Shown here: positions 1 to 7,100 of the stretch, piece by piece
Layout: every line of letters starts with the position of its first letter
How positions within the stretch are numbered: position 1 is the first letter of the stretch
Source: VFKU01 sp964411925
Lineage (GTDB): Bacteria > Hydrogenedentota > Hydrogenedentia > Hydrogenedentales > GCA-2746185
Length of the DNA: 15,113 nt
Direction of reading: 5' to 3'
NCBI GenBank assembly: GCA_964411925.1
Contig: CAYPNI010000101.1
Location: forward strand, 1 to 15,113
The notes under the pieces: model-generated
The model's input: the letters and a program-made list of their open reading frames with translations, nothing else
What the model was told of the DNA's origin: nothing
Databases searched by the model: none
Program-made: the position numbers and the translations under genes

Positions 1-460
1 TGCGCCGGAACCAGTCCAGCGCGAGATACGGCATCTCGGACACGACCGTGACGAGTTTCTTTTTCTGTAGCAACGCCTTCAGCCACGCGTCGCAATCGTT
101 CACGCCGTCGTCGTTCTTGATGACCACGATGCGGACCGCGCCGCGCTGCAGCCGCAGCACCCGCGCGAGGTTGATGTCCCGCCCGTATTCGATCTTCATT
201 TCCAGCTCGCGTTCGCGCATCCAGTCGTCACCGGAAATCGCGATGTCCACTTCGCCAAGCGCGAGCTGCGTGCCGAATTCCTGCGGGCGGCCGTCCCAGC
301 CGACGAGGAACGTGTGGAGCGGGAACGACGTCGGCCCGCCCTGGTCGTAGCCCTTCGTCGGGAATCCAGCATTGCGCAACAGGGTCACGAGGCTGCCGCC
401 GCGCGTCGGGTCGGCGAGCGATCCCGCGGGCATGCCGATGATGAGTTTTGTCTCGCTCAT
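1..460 (-). CDS. hisG: ATP phosphoribosyltransferase-like protein (HisG family), C-terminus cut by window edge
   Basis: HisG condenses ATP with PRPP in the first step of histidine biosynthesis, in the cytoplasm. The 153 visible residues show the HisG pattern: an N-terminal KLIIGMPAGSL segment (family: PKGxL), then RPQEFGTQLALGEVDIAISG (family: RPQDVPxYVxxGxADxGITG), and near the edge SEMPYLALDWF (family: TxYPNLxxxYF). It is divergent: the usual lysine of PKG is alanine, and there is an insert between the first strand and the RPQ motif. The ATG at 458-460 is preceded by TAAGGGA (466-472) at 5 nt. It lies 74 bp downstream of the deacetylase gene with no terminator seen between them, so it may be the last visible gene of the glycan operon. 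Family membership is fairly safe. True HisG function is inferred, and a paralogue with another role is possible. The end lies outside the window. Confidence 0.72.
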   Translation of the reverse strand, partial: MSETKLIIGMPAGSLADPTRGGSLVTLLRNAGFPTKGYDQGGPTSFPLHTFLVGWDGRPQEFGTQLALGEVDIAISGDDWMRERELEMKIEYGRDINLARVLRLQRGAVRIVVIKNDDGVNDCDAWLKALLQKKKLVTVVSEMPYLALDWFRR

Positions 461-534
461 TTCAGTCCCTTACGGTGCGGTTGCTGGTGGAAGAATTTGC
501 CTCGTCGCACTCTCCGCGCCTCGCGCTAAAAAAG

Positions 535-1257
535 TCATAAGACGCAGCGGAAGACCATATACCCTTCGGCCGCCGCGACGGAAATTTCGCTGCCGCGCAG
601 CCGCGCGGTGTATTCGACGTTTTCGAGGCTGGAATGGTGGATCGCATCGCGCATCTGCGACTTGTGCAACGAGAGCGCGTGCAGCTTCTGCTCGAGAAAG
701 TCGGAGATGTCCACGTAAAACGTCGGGTGGAATTTCTCCCGCTCGAGGCTCCAGAACAGCGACGTGTTGTTGTACCCGACCACCAGCGGCTGGAACGGTT
801 TCAGCGACGGCACGCCCGGCCGCGCCGCGGTAAACGCCGCGCGGAACACGGCCTCGTGGTCCTGGTTGTACGACGACACCGGAATCGCGACCATCGTGGG
901 CTTGAGCCGGTCGTACGCCAGCTTGCTCTCCTGCTCGATCTTGTGGATGAGGTCGCGCCGCGGGATCGCGTCGAGCCTCAGGTGCGTCTCCGCGTCGCGG
1001 TACAGCACGTCGTAGTCGTCCACCTTGAGATAGTTCATGACCTCGATGAATTCTTTTTCGCGCGTGCCCGCGGTAACGAGGTGGTCGGTACCGTCGTAAT
1101 GCTTGAGATCGCCGACGGAGCACACCATTACGTACGCCTCGCCACCGAGCGACTTGATACGCGCGATCGTCCCCGCGCAGCCGAACGATTCGTCGTCGGC
1201 ATGCGGCGAGATCACCAGCAACCGCTGCTTTGAGAGGAATTCATCGCCCGGGTTCAA
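535..1257 (-). CDS. PIG-L/LmbE family N-deacetylase
   Basis: The 240-residue product is a zinc-dependent deacetylase of the PIG-L/LmbE superfamily, which removes acetyl from N-acetylglucosamine-type groups on glycosides or glycolipids (GlcNAc-PI, mycothiol and bacillithiol precursors). The signature SPHADDE is at residues 17-23, giving the H19/D22 zinc ligands and a catalytic aspartate. A second motif NQDHE (131-135) supplies the third histidine, H134. There is no signal peptide, so it should act in the cytoplasm. The start is TTG at 1255-1257: GAGG lies 9 nt upstream (1267-1270), an in-frame stop lies at 1273-1275, and the next ATG would remove the active site. The gene overlaps the end of the glycosyltransferase before it by 17 bp, so the two are probably translated together. 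That pairing resembles the GT4-plus-deacetylase pairs of thiol-glycoside pathways (BshA/BshB, MshA/MshB). The actual substrate is unknown. Confidence 0.88.
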   Translation of the reverse strand: MNPGDEFLSKQRLLVISPHADDESFGCAGTIARIKSLGGEAYVMVCSVGDLKHYDGTDHLVTAGTREKEFIEVMNYLKVDDYDVLYRDAETHLRLDAIPRRDLIHKIEQESKLAYDRLKPTMVAIPVSSYNQDHEAVFRAAFTAARPGVPSLKPFQPLVVGYNNTSLFWSLEREKFHPTFYVDISDFLEQKLHALSLHKSQMRDAIHHSSLENVEYTARLRGSEISVAAAEGYMVFRCVL

Positions 1258-2413
1258 TGTGCTTTGCCTCGATCAGTTCTTCGTACAGCGCTTCTATGCG
1301 CACAACCATTTGTTCCAGGCTGTATCCGGGCACCACGAGCTTGCGCCCCGCTTCGCCCATCGCCCGCGCGCGGGGCACGTCGCGTTCGAGCTCGAGCACC
1401 GCGCCCGCAATGGCCTGCGCATCGCGCGGCGGCACGAGCAGGCCCGTTTTCCCCTCGCGCACGACATCCGGAATGCCCCCGACCCGTGTCGCGACGACGG
1501 GCGTGCCCGCCGCGCCCGCCTCGAGAATCACGCGGCCCATGCCTTCGTTAAGCGAAGGTACGACGAGCGCGTCGAAGGCCGCCATCAGCGCGGGCACGTC
1601 GTCCCGCAGCCCCAGGAACGTCATGCGGCCGTTCAGCGAGCCGCGCTGGGCGCGAATTTCCGCCGCTTGCGAGCCGTCGCCCACGTGAACGAACCGCGTG
1701 CGCGGCGCGGCCCCGGCGATGTGTTGCGCGGCCGCCATAAAATACGAAAAGCCCTTCACCGGTTCAAGGCGTCCGACGGCGCCGACGACAAAATCGTCCG
1801 CACTGGCTCCAAGCCGGGCACGCGTCTCCGCGCGGCGGCGCCGGGCATTCTCGTACGGCGCGAGATCGATACCGCTGAAGATCTGCGTGAATCGTTCGCG
1901 GCGGCCGATGCCTTGCACGAGATGTTCCTCGATTCCCGCCGGCGTGAGCTCGATAATGCGATCGGTCCACTTCGCCGCGCGGCGCTCGGCAGTGACGAAG
2001 AGACGCGTCTTCCAGTTCGAAAAATAGCCGTCGAAAATGTTGCCGTGCGGCGTGTGAACGACGATCGGCACCCCCGCGACTCGCGCCGCGGCCCTACCGA
2101 CGATGCCGGCCTTCGACGTGTGCGTGTGCACAATGTGCGGCCGATCGCGCCGGAATCGCGCTACAAGCCGCGCGAGGGTGAGCGCGTCTTCCGCGGGAGA
2201 AACCGGCCGCACGAGGTTCGGCTCGCGCAGAATGTCGATGCCCGCCGCGCGAACGGCGTCTTCGATACTGCCCTCGTCGCCGAACGTCGGCCCGCTGATC
2301 AGCGACGCGTCGAACCGCGCGTGATTGGCGAGCCGGACCGTGTGGAACGTGTTCTCCTGCGCGCCGCCTTTGCACAGGCGCGTGATCACGTGCGCGACGC
2401 GGATGCGGTTCAT
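1241..2413 (-). CDS. Glycosyltransferase family 4, CapM-like
   Basis: The 390-residue GT-B fold retaining glycosyltransferase transfers a sugar from a nucleotide-sugar donor. The N-terminal acceptor domain begins VAHVITRLCKGGAQE with the GGAQ loop at residues 16-19. It carries HIVHTHTSKAG and VVHTPHGNIFDGYF segments, typical of CapM/capsule-type GT4 enzymes. The C-terminal donor domain has GRLEPVKG (about 213-222) and the E-x7-E motif E289/E297 in NEGMGRVILEAG. There is no signal peptide or membrane segment, so it probably works at the inner face of the membrane. The ATG at 2411-2413 overlaps the TGA of the preceding glycosyltransferase as ATGA, and there is no strong Shine-Dalgarno, so translation is probably coupled. 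Its own 3' end carries the start of the deacetylase gene, suggesting that the deacetylase modifies its product. Donor and acceptor cannot be read from the sequence. Confidence 0.92.
   Translation of the reverse strand: MNRIRVAHVITRLCKGGAQENTFHTVRLANHARFDASLISGPTFGDEGSIEDAVRAAGIDILREPNLVRPVSPAEDALTLARLVARFRRDRPHIVHTHTSKAGIVGRAAARVAGVPIVVHTPHGNIFDGYFSNWKTRLFVTAERRAAKWTDRIIELTPAGIEEHLVQGIGRRERFTQIFSGIDLAPYENARRRRAETRARLGASADDFVVGAVGRLEPVKGFSYFMAAAQHIAGAAPRTRFVHVGDGSQAAEIRAQRGSLNGRMTFLGLRDDVPALMAAFDALVVPSLNEGMGRVILEAGAAGTPVVATRVGGIPDVVREGKTGLLVPPRDAQAIAGAVLELERDVPRARAMGEAGRKLVVPGYSLEQMVVRIEALYEELIEAKHIEPGR
1255..1270 (-). promoter_or_regulatory. Ribosome binding site deciding a TTG start
   Basis: GAGG (complement of 1267-1270) lies 9 nt before a TTG codon (1255-1257) that opens the deacetylase frame. 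No ATG or GTG lies between the in-frame stop at 1273-1275 and the catalytic PHADDE motif. The site is inside the 3' end of the upstream glycosyltransferase gene. Confidence 0.65.
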
Positions 2414-3540
2414 GCGCGGCGCTCGACGGCGTCCATGAGCCGGCGTGCGAACGCGGCCCAGTTGAGTTCGCGCGCGACGCGATCGCGGCCCGCCTCGCCG
2501 AGCCGCTGCGCGAGGCCGGCGTCGTCAAGAATGCGGACGATCGCGTCCGCCGCGGAACCGGCGTCGCCTGGATTTACCAGAAGGCCGGTTTCGCCGTCGA
2601 GCACTGCGTCCGCGACGCCGCCGGATTTCCCGGCGACCACTGGCTTGGCGTAGGCCGCCGCCTCGGCGAACACGAGACCGAACCCTTCCACCTGGCCGCG
2701 CGCATCCTCGCCGGTGGGGAGGGCGAACACGTCGCACATCGCGTACAGCGCCGCGAGATCATCATCGGGCACACATCCGGGCACGCGGACATTTTCCGCA
2801 ACGCCAAGCCGCACGACCGCGCGCTCGACGTCCGCTTGGGCAGGTCCTCGGCCCGCGCAGATGAGTACCGTGTCCGGATGGCGTTCGAGGATCTTCGGCA
2901 GGGCGTCAACGAGCGTCGCGTGGCCCTTGCGCGGCATCATCCGGCCCGCGGCGAGGATGATGCGGTGGCCATTCAGCGAGAGACGCTGCTTGAGGGCGGC
3001 GATCTCCGCTGGCGTCACATTGCGCGCTGCCATCGCGCCGGGGAAAATCGTTTCGATGCGGTCCGCCGCGACGCCGAAGCGCTCGAGCGCGTCGCGTGTG
3101 AACCGGCTGATGGCGACCACGACGCGCGAACGCCCGTACGCCGCGCGCAACAGCGCCGCGGGCGGTGACCACGCGGGAAATTTCAGGAATTCGTACGCGT
3201 ACCCGAACGTCACATATGGAGTATTGCGCGTGGCGCGCGCGATCAGGCCGATGATCCCGCCGTAGGCGATGTTGATCCCGAGAATCAGGTCGGTGCCGCG
3301 AAGATGTCTTGATGCAGCGATCGCCATAGGCACAGAACGAAGCCAGCCGAGGCCGTACCCCCGATAGCGCGCGACGCGATACGGTTCGGCCCGATCAAAC
3401 GCGGCCATGTCCGGGAAGCGCGGCGCAATCACGGTGACTTCATGCCCCATCGCCGCCAACTCCCGCGCGAGTTGGAGTGTCAGGGTCGAGATTCCGCCCT
3501 CGATGGGAGGAAAATCGGCCGTGGGTACGAGAATTCTCAC
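2410..3540 (-). CDS. Glycosyltransferase family 4
   Basis: The 376-residue GT4 retaining glycosyltransferase of GT-B fold begins MRILVPTADFPPIEGGIS, with the glycine-rich GGIS loop at residues 15-18. The donor domain contains AAGRMMPRKGH (about 196-206) and the E-x7-E motif in EGFGLVFAE (about 284-292), followed by KPVVAGKSGG. It is about 20% or less alike by eye to the next glycosyltransferase, so the two probably add different sugars or use different acceptors. The start is GTG at 3538-3540, overlapping the carbamoyltransferase stop as GTGA. A longer open frame runs upstream through the carbamoyltransferase gene but is only an antiphase reading of it, and the family N-terminus begins at this GTG. 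It is the second gene of the operon driven from 5250-5278. Substrate unknown. Confidence 0.92.
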   Translation of the reverse strand: MRILVPTADFPPIEGGISTLTLQLARELAAMGHEVTVIAPRFPDMAAFDRAEPYRVARYRGYGLGWLRSVPMAIAASRHLRGTDLILGINIAYGGIIGLIARATRNTPYVTFGYAYEFLKFPAWSPPAALLRAAYGRSRVVVAISRFTRDALERFGVAADRIETIFPGAMAARNVTPAEIAALKQRLSLNGHRIILAAGRMMPRKGHATLVDALPKILERHPDTVLICAGRGPAQADVERAVVRLGVAENVRVPGCVPDDDLAALYAMCDVFALPTGEDARGQVEGFGLVFAEAAAYAKPVVAGKSGGVADAVLDGETGLLVNPGDAGSAADAIVRILDDAGLAQRLGEAGRDRVARELNWAAFARRLMDAVERRA

Positions 3541-5231
3541 GGCTGTTTCACGACGACATGGTCGCCGAGCACCAGCGCATCGATGCCCGTGCCGCGGAAA
3601 CAACGGATGGCGTCCATCGGCGAATTCACGATCGGCTCGCCCATCACGTTGAACGACGTGTTGAGGACGATCGGTACGCCGCGGCGTTGCTCGAACTCGC
3701 ACAGCAACCGGTGATACCGCGGTTGGATCCGCGCCGAAACCGTCTGCACCCGCGCCGTGCCGTCCACATGAGTGATCGCGGGCAGGCGGTCGCGCCACTC
3801 CGGGCGCACGCGATGCACGAACAACATGAACGGCGACGGGCCGCAATCCTCGAAGAAATCCGCCGCGCGTTCCTCGATACAACTCGGCGCGAACGGCCGG
3901 AACGACTCGCGGTGTTTCACCACGGAGTTCACGCGGTCTTTCATGTCCTCGCGCGTAGGATCCGCCAGAATGCTGCGCGCGCCGAGCGCCCGCGGGCCGA
4001 ACTCCGCGCGGTCCTGGAACCACCCGACGATGCCCCCCTCCGCGATGAGTTCCGCCGCGCATGCTTCGACGCTTCCCGGCGTTTCATAGGCCTCGCCGGC
4101 GTCCTTGAGCGCGGCCCGGATATCCGCGTCGCCGAATTCGGGACCGAGCCGCGCGTCGTTCATCACGAAACCGCGCGGCGCGCCGGTCAGTTCGTGGTGA
4201 AGCTGAATCGCGCCGCCGATGGCGATCCCGTCGTCGCCCGCGGCCGGCTGCACGAAAATCTCATCGAACGGCCCCTCGCGCAACAGCCGCCCGTTCATCG
4301 CGCAATTCAGCGCAACGCCGCCCGCGAGGCACAGCCGGGTCTGGCCCGTTTCCTCGTGCAACGCGCGCGCCATGCGCAATACGCTCTCCTCCAGTACGCG
4401 CTGCGCGGACGCCGCAATGTTGCGATGCCGTTCCTCGAACGGCGCGTCCTTCCCGCGCGGCGGGCCGAACCGTTTCAGAAACCTGTCCGAGAAATAGCCA
4501 AGCTTCGATCCGGGGCGATAGTGAAACGCGGTCCAATCGAGGTTGATCTGGTAGTCGCCCAGCCGGCCGTTGGGACACACAATGCCGCGAAACGCGTCGT
4601 AGAATTCCGGCTCGCCGTACGGCGCGAGCCCCATGACCTTGTACTCGTCGCTCGCGCGTTGGAATCCGAGATAGTCCGTGATCGCCGAGTAGAACACGCC
4701 GAGCGAATGCGGGTAATCGATGCGGTGCAATTCGCGAATCCGCGTGCCCTCGCCGACACCCTGCCACGTCGAGGTGAATTCACCGATGTAGTCGAGGGTC
4801 AACAGCGCGGCGGAGTCGAACGGACTGACGAGGAACGCGCTCGCTGCGTGCGCGGGATGATGCGCCATGTAGTGCACCCGCGAATTCCGTCCGCGCAGCC
4901 CGCGCATGTCGCGCACGTAGCGCGCGTTGTGGGCTAGTTCGTAGCCCGCGTACGCCGCCGCATAGACCGGCTGACGCGGCGCCTGGCGCAGGCGATAGGC
5001 CAGCCGCTTCGCGAGCCGCTCCCCGGGTTTCATGTACGCCGCGACGCAATCGACGTCGTTCCACGAGAGACCGGCCGATTCGAGGCAGTATTCCGCCGCG
5101 CGGCGCGGGGGCCCGCCCTGGTGTTTGACGCGCGTGAGCCGTTCTTCAGCGACCGCCGCGACGAGGTTGCCGTCGCACACGAGCGCCGCGGCGGAATCGT
5201 GCGAGTATCCCCCGATACCCAGAATGTTCAT
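3537..5231 (-). CDS. Carbamoyltransferase, NodU/CmcH/TobZ family
   Basis: The 564-residue enzyme makes carbamoyl-adenylate from carbamoyl phosphate and ATP and passes the carbamoyl group to a hydroxyl of a sugar, glycolipid or antibiotic (family knowledge from NodU, CmcH and TobZ). The N-terminal Kae1/TsaD-like domain starts MNILGIGGYSHDSAA and has AEERLTRVKHQG. The metal-binding H-x3-H is H124/H128 in MAHHPAHAAS, and the nucleotide-site segments are LAGGVALNCAMN and GDDGIAIGGA. The C-terminal domain has AEFGPRALGARSILADP, a KHRESFRPFAPS segment and LNTSFNVMGEPIV, all standard. Length is normal for the family. The ATG at 5229-5231 has a GGGGGG tract 3 nt upstream. An in-frame extension to 5339 would run through the promoter and lacks family similarity, so it is rejected. 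It heads the glycan operon and overlaps the next gene by GTGA. It probably decorates whatever the two glycosyltransferases make. Confidence 0.95.
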   Translation of the reverse strand: MNILGIGGYSHDSAAALVCDGNLVAAVAEERLTRVKHQGGPPRRAAEYCLESAGLSWNDVDCVAAYMKPGERLAKRLAYRLRQAPRQPVYAAAYAGYELAHNARYVRDMRGLRGRNSRVHYMAHHPAHAASAFLVSPFDSAALLTLDYIGEFTSTWQGVGEGTRIRELHRIDYPHSLGVFYSAITDYLGFQRASDEYKVMGLAPYGEPEFYDAFRGIVCPNGRLGDYQINLDWTAFHYRPGSKLGYFSDRFLKRFGPPRGKDAPFEERHRNIAASAQRVLEESVLRMARALHEETGQTRLCLAGGVALNCAMNGRLLREGPFDEIFVQPAAGDDGIAIGGAIQLHHELTGAPRGFVMNDARLGPEFGDADIRAALKDAGEAYETPGSVEACAAELIAEGGIVGWFQDRAEFGPRALGARSILADPTREDMKDRVNSVVKHRESFRPFAPSCIEERAADFFEDCGPSPFMLFVHRVRPEWRDRLPAITHVDGTARVQTVSARIQPRYHRLLCEFEQRRGVPIVLNTSFNVMGEPIVNSPMDAIRCFRGTGIDALVLGDHVVVKQP

Positions 5232-5249
5232 GTGCCCCCCGGCCCGCAC

Positions 5250-5278
5250 ATTATAGCGGCGCAAGCCGGACGAGTCAC
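5250..5278 (-). promoter_or_regulatory. Sigma70-like promoter of the carbamoyltransferase operon
   Basis: On the minus strand a perfect TATAAT (5250-5255) lies 17 bp downstream of GTGACT (5273-5278, 4 of 6 matches to TTGACA). The predicted transcript would start near 5243 and leave a leader of about 12 nt containing the G-rich ribosome site before the ATG at 5231. Confidence 0.68.
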
Positions 5279-5388
5279 ACGGTGCCTGCGCCGTCCTCGA
5301 CGACTTTAGCCCGATCGACGCGCGTGGGAGGACGAGCATCCTCGCGAGCCAATGCTTCGTACGCGGGCCGTTTCACGAGGACCCTCAT
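5275..5388 (-). CDS. Doubtful small ORF, 37 residues
   Basis: An ATG at 5386-5388, 14 nt after the rlmB stop, opens a 37-codon frame ending in TGA at 5275-5277. The peptide is charged (MRVLVKRPAYEALARED at the start), with no membrane segment or motif recognised. The only ribosome site is a weak GGGCGG. About 70% of its third codon positions are G or C, somewhat low for this window. The stop sits on the -35 box of the carbamoyltransferase promoter. It may be a real small gene at the end of the rlmB operon, a decayed gene end, or chance. Confidence 0.2.
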   Translation of the reverse strand: MRVLVKRPAYEALAREDARPPTRVDRAKVVEDGAGTV

Positions 5389-5402
5389 CCGCCCGATGGG
5401 TG

Positions 5403-6152
5403 TCAACGTTTCTCGCGGCGTTGGCGGGCGCACTCGGCCAGCGCAATCCCGGCGCTGACCGACGCGTTCAGACTCGGGATCGGCCCCGGCATCGGAATGC
5501 GCAAGGCGAAGTCGCACGATTCGCGCACGAGGCGGCGCAGCCCCGCGCCTTCGCTGCCGATGACGATTCCGATCCGTCCCGTAAGGTCGGCGTCCCACAG
5601 GTCGCGGTCGCCGTCCGGATCGAGCGCCGCCAGCCAGAACTCGTGTTCCTTCATGAGCGCCATCGTCCGGGCGAGGTTCGTTACGCAGACGAGATCGATG
5701 TGCTCCATCGCGCCCGAGGCCGCCTTGACGGCCGTCGACGTGATGGGCGCCGCGCGATCTTCCGTCAAAACCAGCGCGCGCGCGCCGAGCGCCACCGCGG
5801 ATCGTGCTATCGCGCCAAGGTTGTGGGGATCGGTGATGCCGTCGAGTACGACGGCGACGACGTCCTTCGGGAGTTCCGAATCCAGCCATGCCCGCGCGTC
5901 AATCCGCGGCAGCGGTTCCGCTTCGAGCACCACGCCCTGATGAACGCCGCCCTTCGCGAGGCGATCCAGTTCACCGCGCGCGGCCTCCTCGATCTCGACG
6001 TCGGCCGCCGCCTCGCGAAATTCCTCGAGCGATTCGCCGCCGCTCAGCAGATAAAGCCGAGTCGCGCGCCGGCGTCCCGCGCGCAGGCACTCGAGCACGG
6101 CATTGCGCCCAAAGACCAGGTCCCGGCCCGCGGCCCGGTTGCGCGGTTTCAC
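5403..6152 (-). CDS. rlmB: 23S rRNA 2'-O-methyltransferase, RlmB/TrmH family
   Basis: The 249-residue SPOUT methyltransferase uses S-adenosylmethionine to methylate a ribose 2'-OH. RlmB acts on G2251 of 23S rRNA. Residues 12-85 form the L7Ae-like SpoU substrate-binding domain (VFGRNAVLECLRAG, then GGVHQGVVLEAE). The catalytic domain follows with motif 1 LDGITDPHNLGAIARSA (103-119, with N111 and R117), motif 2 IVIGSEGAGLRRLV (196-209, E201) and motif 3 PSLNASVSAGIALAE (226-240), which build the trefoil knot and SAM site. Length matches E. coli RlmB. The start is GTG at 6150-6152, overlapping the stop of the TPR-like gene as GTGA, so the two are translationally coupled. Assignment to RlmB rather than another TrmH-family methylase rests on the full two-domain layout. 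Confidence 0.92.
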   Translation of the reverse strand: MKPRNRAAGRDLVFGRNAVLECLRAGRRRATRLYLLSGGESLEEFREAAADVEIEEAARGELDRLAKGGVHQGVVLEAEPLPRIDARAWLDSELPKDVVAVVLDGITDPHNLGAIARSAVALGARALVLTEDRAAPITSTAVKAASGAMEHIDLVCVTNLARTMALMKEHEFWLAALDPDGDRDLWDADLTGRIGIVIGSEGAGLRRLVRESCDFALRIPMPGPIPSLNASVSAGIALAECARQRREKR

Positions 6153-6610
6153 TGCCGTTTCGGGGAGAACGGATCCGGCAATTCGTGCACTTCGACGAGC
6201 TTCTGAATGCGCAACTGTAGCTCGTTGACGTTCGGCACTCGCCCGTCGTATTGGTGCGCGTCGATCTCCCAGAGGCTGTAGAGCAGGTCCGCCTCGTTCT
6301 GGAAATTACCGAGCTTGTCCTCGCACCGCGCGAGCTGGTAGCGGTTCCAGTAGGCGTTGTCGCCGCCGGGAAACCGGGTCACGGCTTCGTTATAAAACTT
6401 CTTCGCCTTGTCATAGCGGAATGTCGAGAGCAGAAAGCCGCCGTACCGCGACAAAGTCGCCTCGGATACCTTGTCCGCGTTGGCGTCTTCGCCCGGCGTG
6501 CCTGCCGTCGCCTTGTTGAACGCCCAGTTGACGCCGCCTTCCGTCGCGAGCCAGCCCACGCCCAGAACTACTGCGGCAATGAACACCCACTTGACCTTGC
6601 TGAGATCCAT
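6149..6610 (-). CDS. Membrane-anchored TPR-like protein
   Basis: A 153-residue protein of unknown role. Residues about 8-23 (WVFIAAVVLGVGWLA) form one hydrophobic segment with lysine just before it, a signal anchor or uncleaved signal peptide. The rest is soluble. A helical-hairpin stretch (about 48-110: SRYGGFLLSTFRYDKAKKFY then GDNAYWNRYQLARCEDKLGN) reads like one or two tetratricopeptide repeats. The C-terminus ends DPFSPKRQ. The start ATG (6608-6610) has AGAGGGAG (6615-6622) 4 nt upstream. It is 39 bp after the zinc-finger gene and overlaps rlmB by GTGA. TPR proteins usually hold protein partners, and here the partner could be the zinc-finger membrane protein, but that is inference. Confidence 0.8.
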   Translation of the reverse strand: MDLSKVKWVFIAAVVLGVGWLATEGGVNWAFNKATAGTPGEDANADKVSEATLSRYGGFLLSTFRYDKAKKFYNEAVTRFPGGDNAYWNRYQLARCEDKLGNFQNEADLLYSLWEIDAHQYDGRVPNVNELQLRIQKLVEVHELPDPFSPKRQ

Positions 6611-6649
6611 AACGCTCCCTCTCGAAAAGGGCCTAAGCCGAGGCCGCCC

Positions 6650-6988
6650 TTATAGGTATTGATTCAGGATATCGCTTAACCACGGCACCGTGACGCCGAA
6701 GAAATGCGCCGCAACGGCAAGGATGAGTGCAACGATCAGAAACACGAGTAGCTTGCGGATTCGAATCCACAACTTGCCGAAAAAGCTCGTGTCGCGCTGC
6801 ATGTCGTCCAGCTTCGCCGCGCGCTGAACAAACACCTCATGCTTTTTCTGACAGGCTTCGGAACAGAAGCTGCCCGTCGGTCCGGGCACCTCGCAGGCCG
6901 AGCAGAACGGCTTCGAACACTGCTTGCACCGCCCGCACGACTCGACGGTGGGATGGTTGATGCAGGCGGACGCGATCCCGAGGGCCAT
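6650..6988 (-). CDS. Small B-box-like zinc-finger membrane protein
   Basis: A 112-residue protein with an N-terminal cysteine- and histidine-rich domain and a C-terminal membrane segment. Likely zinc ligands lie among C9, H12, C18, C21, C24, C29, C32, C42, C46 and H50. The order CxxHP...CxxC...CxxC...C...C...H resembles B-box-type zinc-binding domains found at the N-terminus of bacterial membrane proteins. Residues about 78-98 (KLLVFLIVALILAVAAHFFG) form one transmembrane helix, so the finger probably faces the cytoplasm. The ATG at 6986-6988 has only a weak GGGAA upstream. It is the first gene of a three-gene unit with the TPR-like protein and rlmB, under a strong promoter. Function is not known. 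The domain could bind protein or RNA. Confidence 0.8.
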   Translation of the reverse strand: MALGIASACINHPTVESCGRCKQCSKPFCSACEVPGPTGSFCSEACQKKHEVFVQRAAKLDDMQRDTSFFGKLWIRIRKLLVFLIVALILAVAAHFFGVTVPWLSDILNQYL

Positions 6989-7015
6989 GGATAGTATTCC
7001 CGTTCTGAACCGCTC

Positions 7016-7044
7016 ATTATGGCGACCGGATCCGCGCCGGTCAA
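7016..7044 (-). promoter_or_regulatory. Sigma70-like promoter of the zinc-finger/TPR/rlmB operon, with inverted repeat
   Basis: On the minus strand TTGACC (7039-7044) and CATAAT (7016-7021) are separated by exactly 17 bp, 5 of 6 matches each. A perfect inverted repeat GACCGG/CCGGTC (7024-7029 and 7037-7042) with a 7-bp centre covers the end of the -35 box and most of the spacer. It looks like an operator. With no U-run after it, it is a poor terminator for glpK, which ends at 7101. Confidence 0.65.
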
Positions 7045-7100
7045 CAGTATTCGCAGTTCGGAGTATTTACGTAACCTGAAAACCCGCCTCGAAATGCGTT

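Noticed and set aside
528..533. Run of six U on the minus-strand transcript at the end of the deacetylase gene
   Set aside because: No stable hairpin precedes it, and it falls beside the stop codon, so it is not counted as a terminator.
1103..2653. Long open plus-strand frame (516 codons) opposite the glycosyltransferase and deacetylase genes
   Set aside because: It is rich in arginine, histidine and alanine with no recognisable motif, and lies opposite well-supported enzymes. GC-rich coding DNA commonly leaves such open antisense frames.
3541..4062. Upstream extension of the first glycosyltransferase
   Set aside because: The extra residues are an off-frame reading of the carbamoyltransferase. 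The GT4 N-terminus MRILVPTADFPP begins exactly at the GTG at 3540.
5232..5339. Upstream extension of the carbamoyltransferase
   Set aside because: It crosses the TATAAT promoter, and family members begin at MNILGIGGYSHDS, where a G-rich ribosome site is present.
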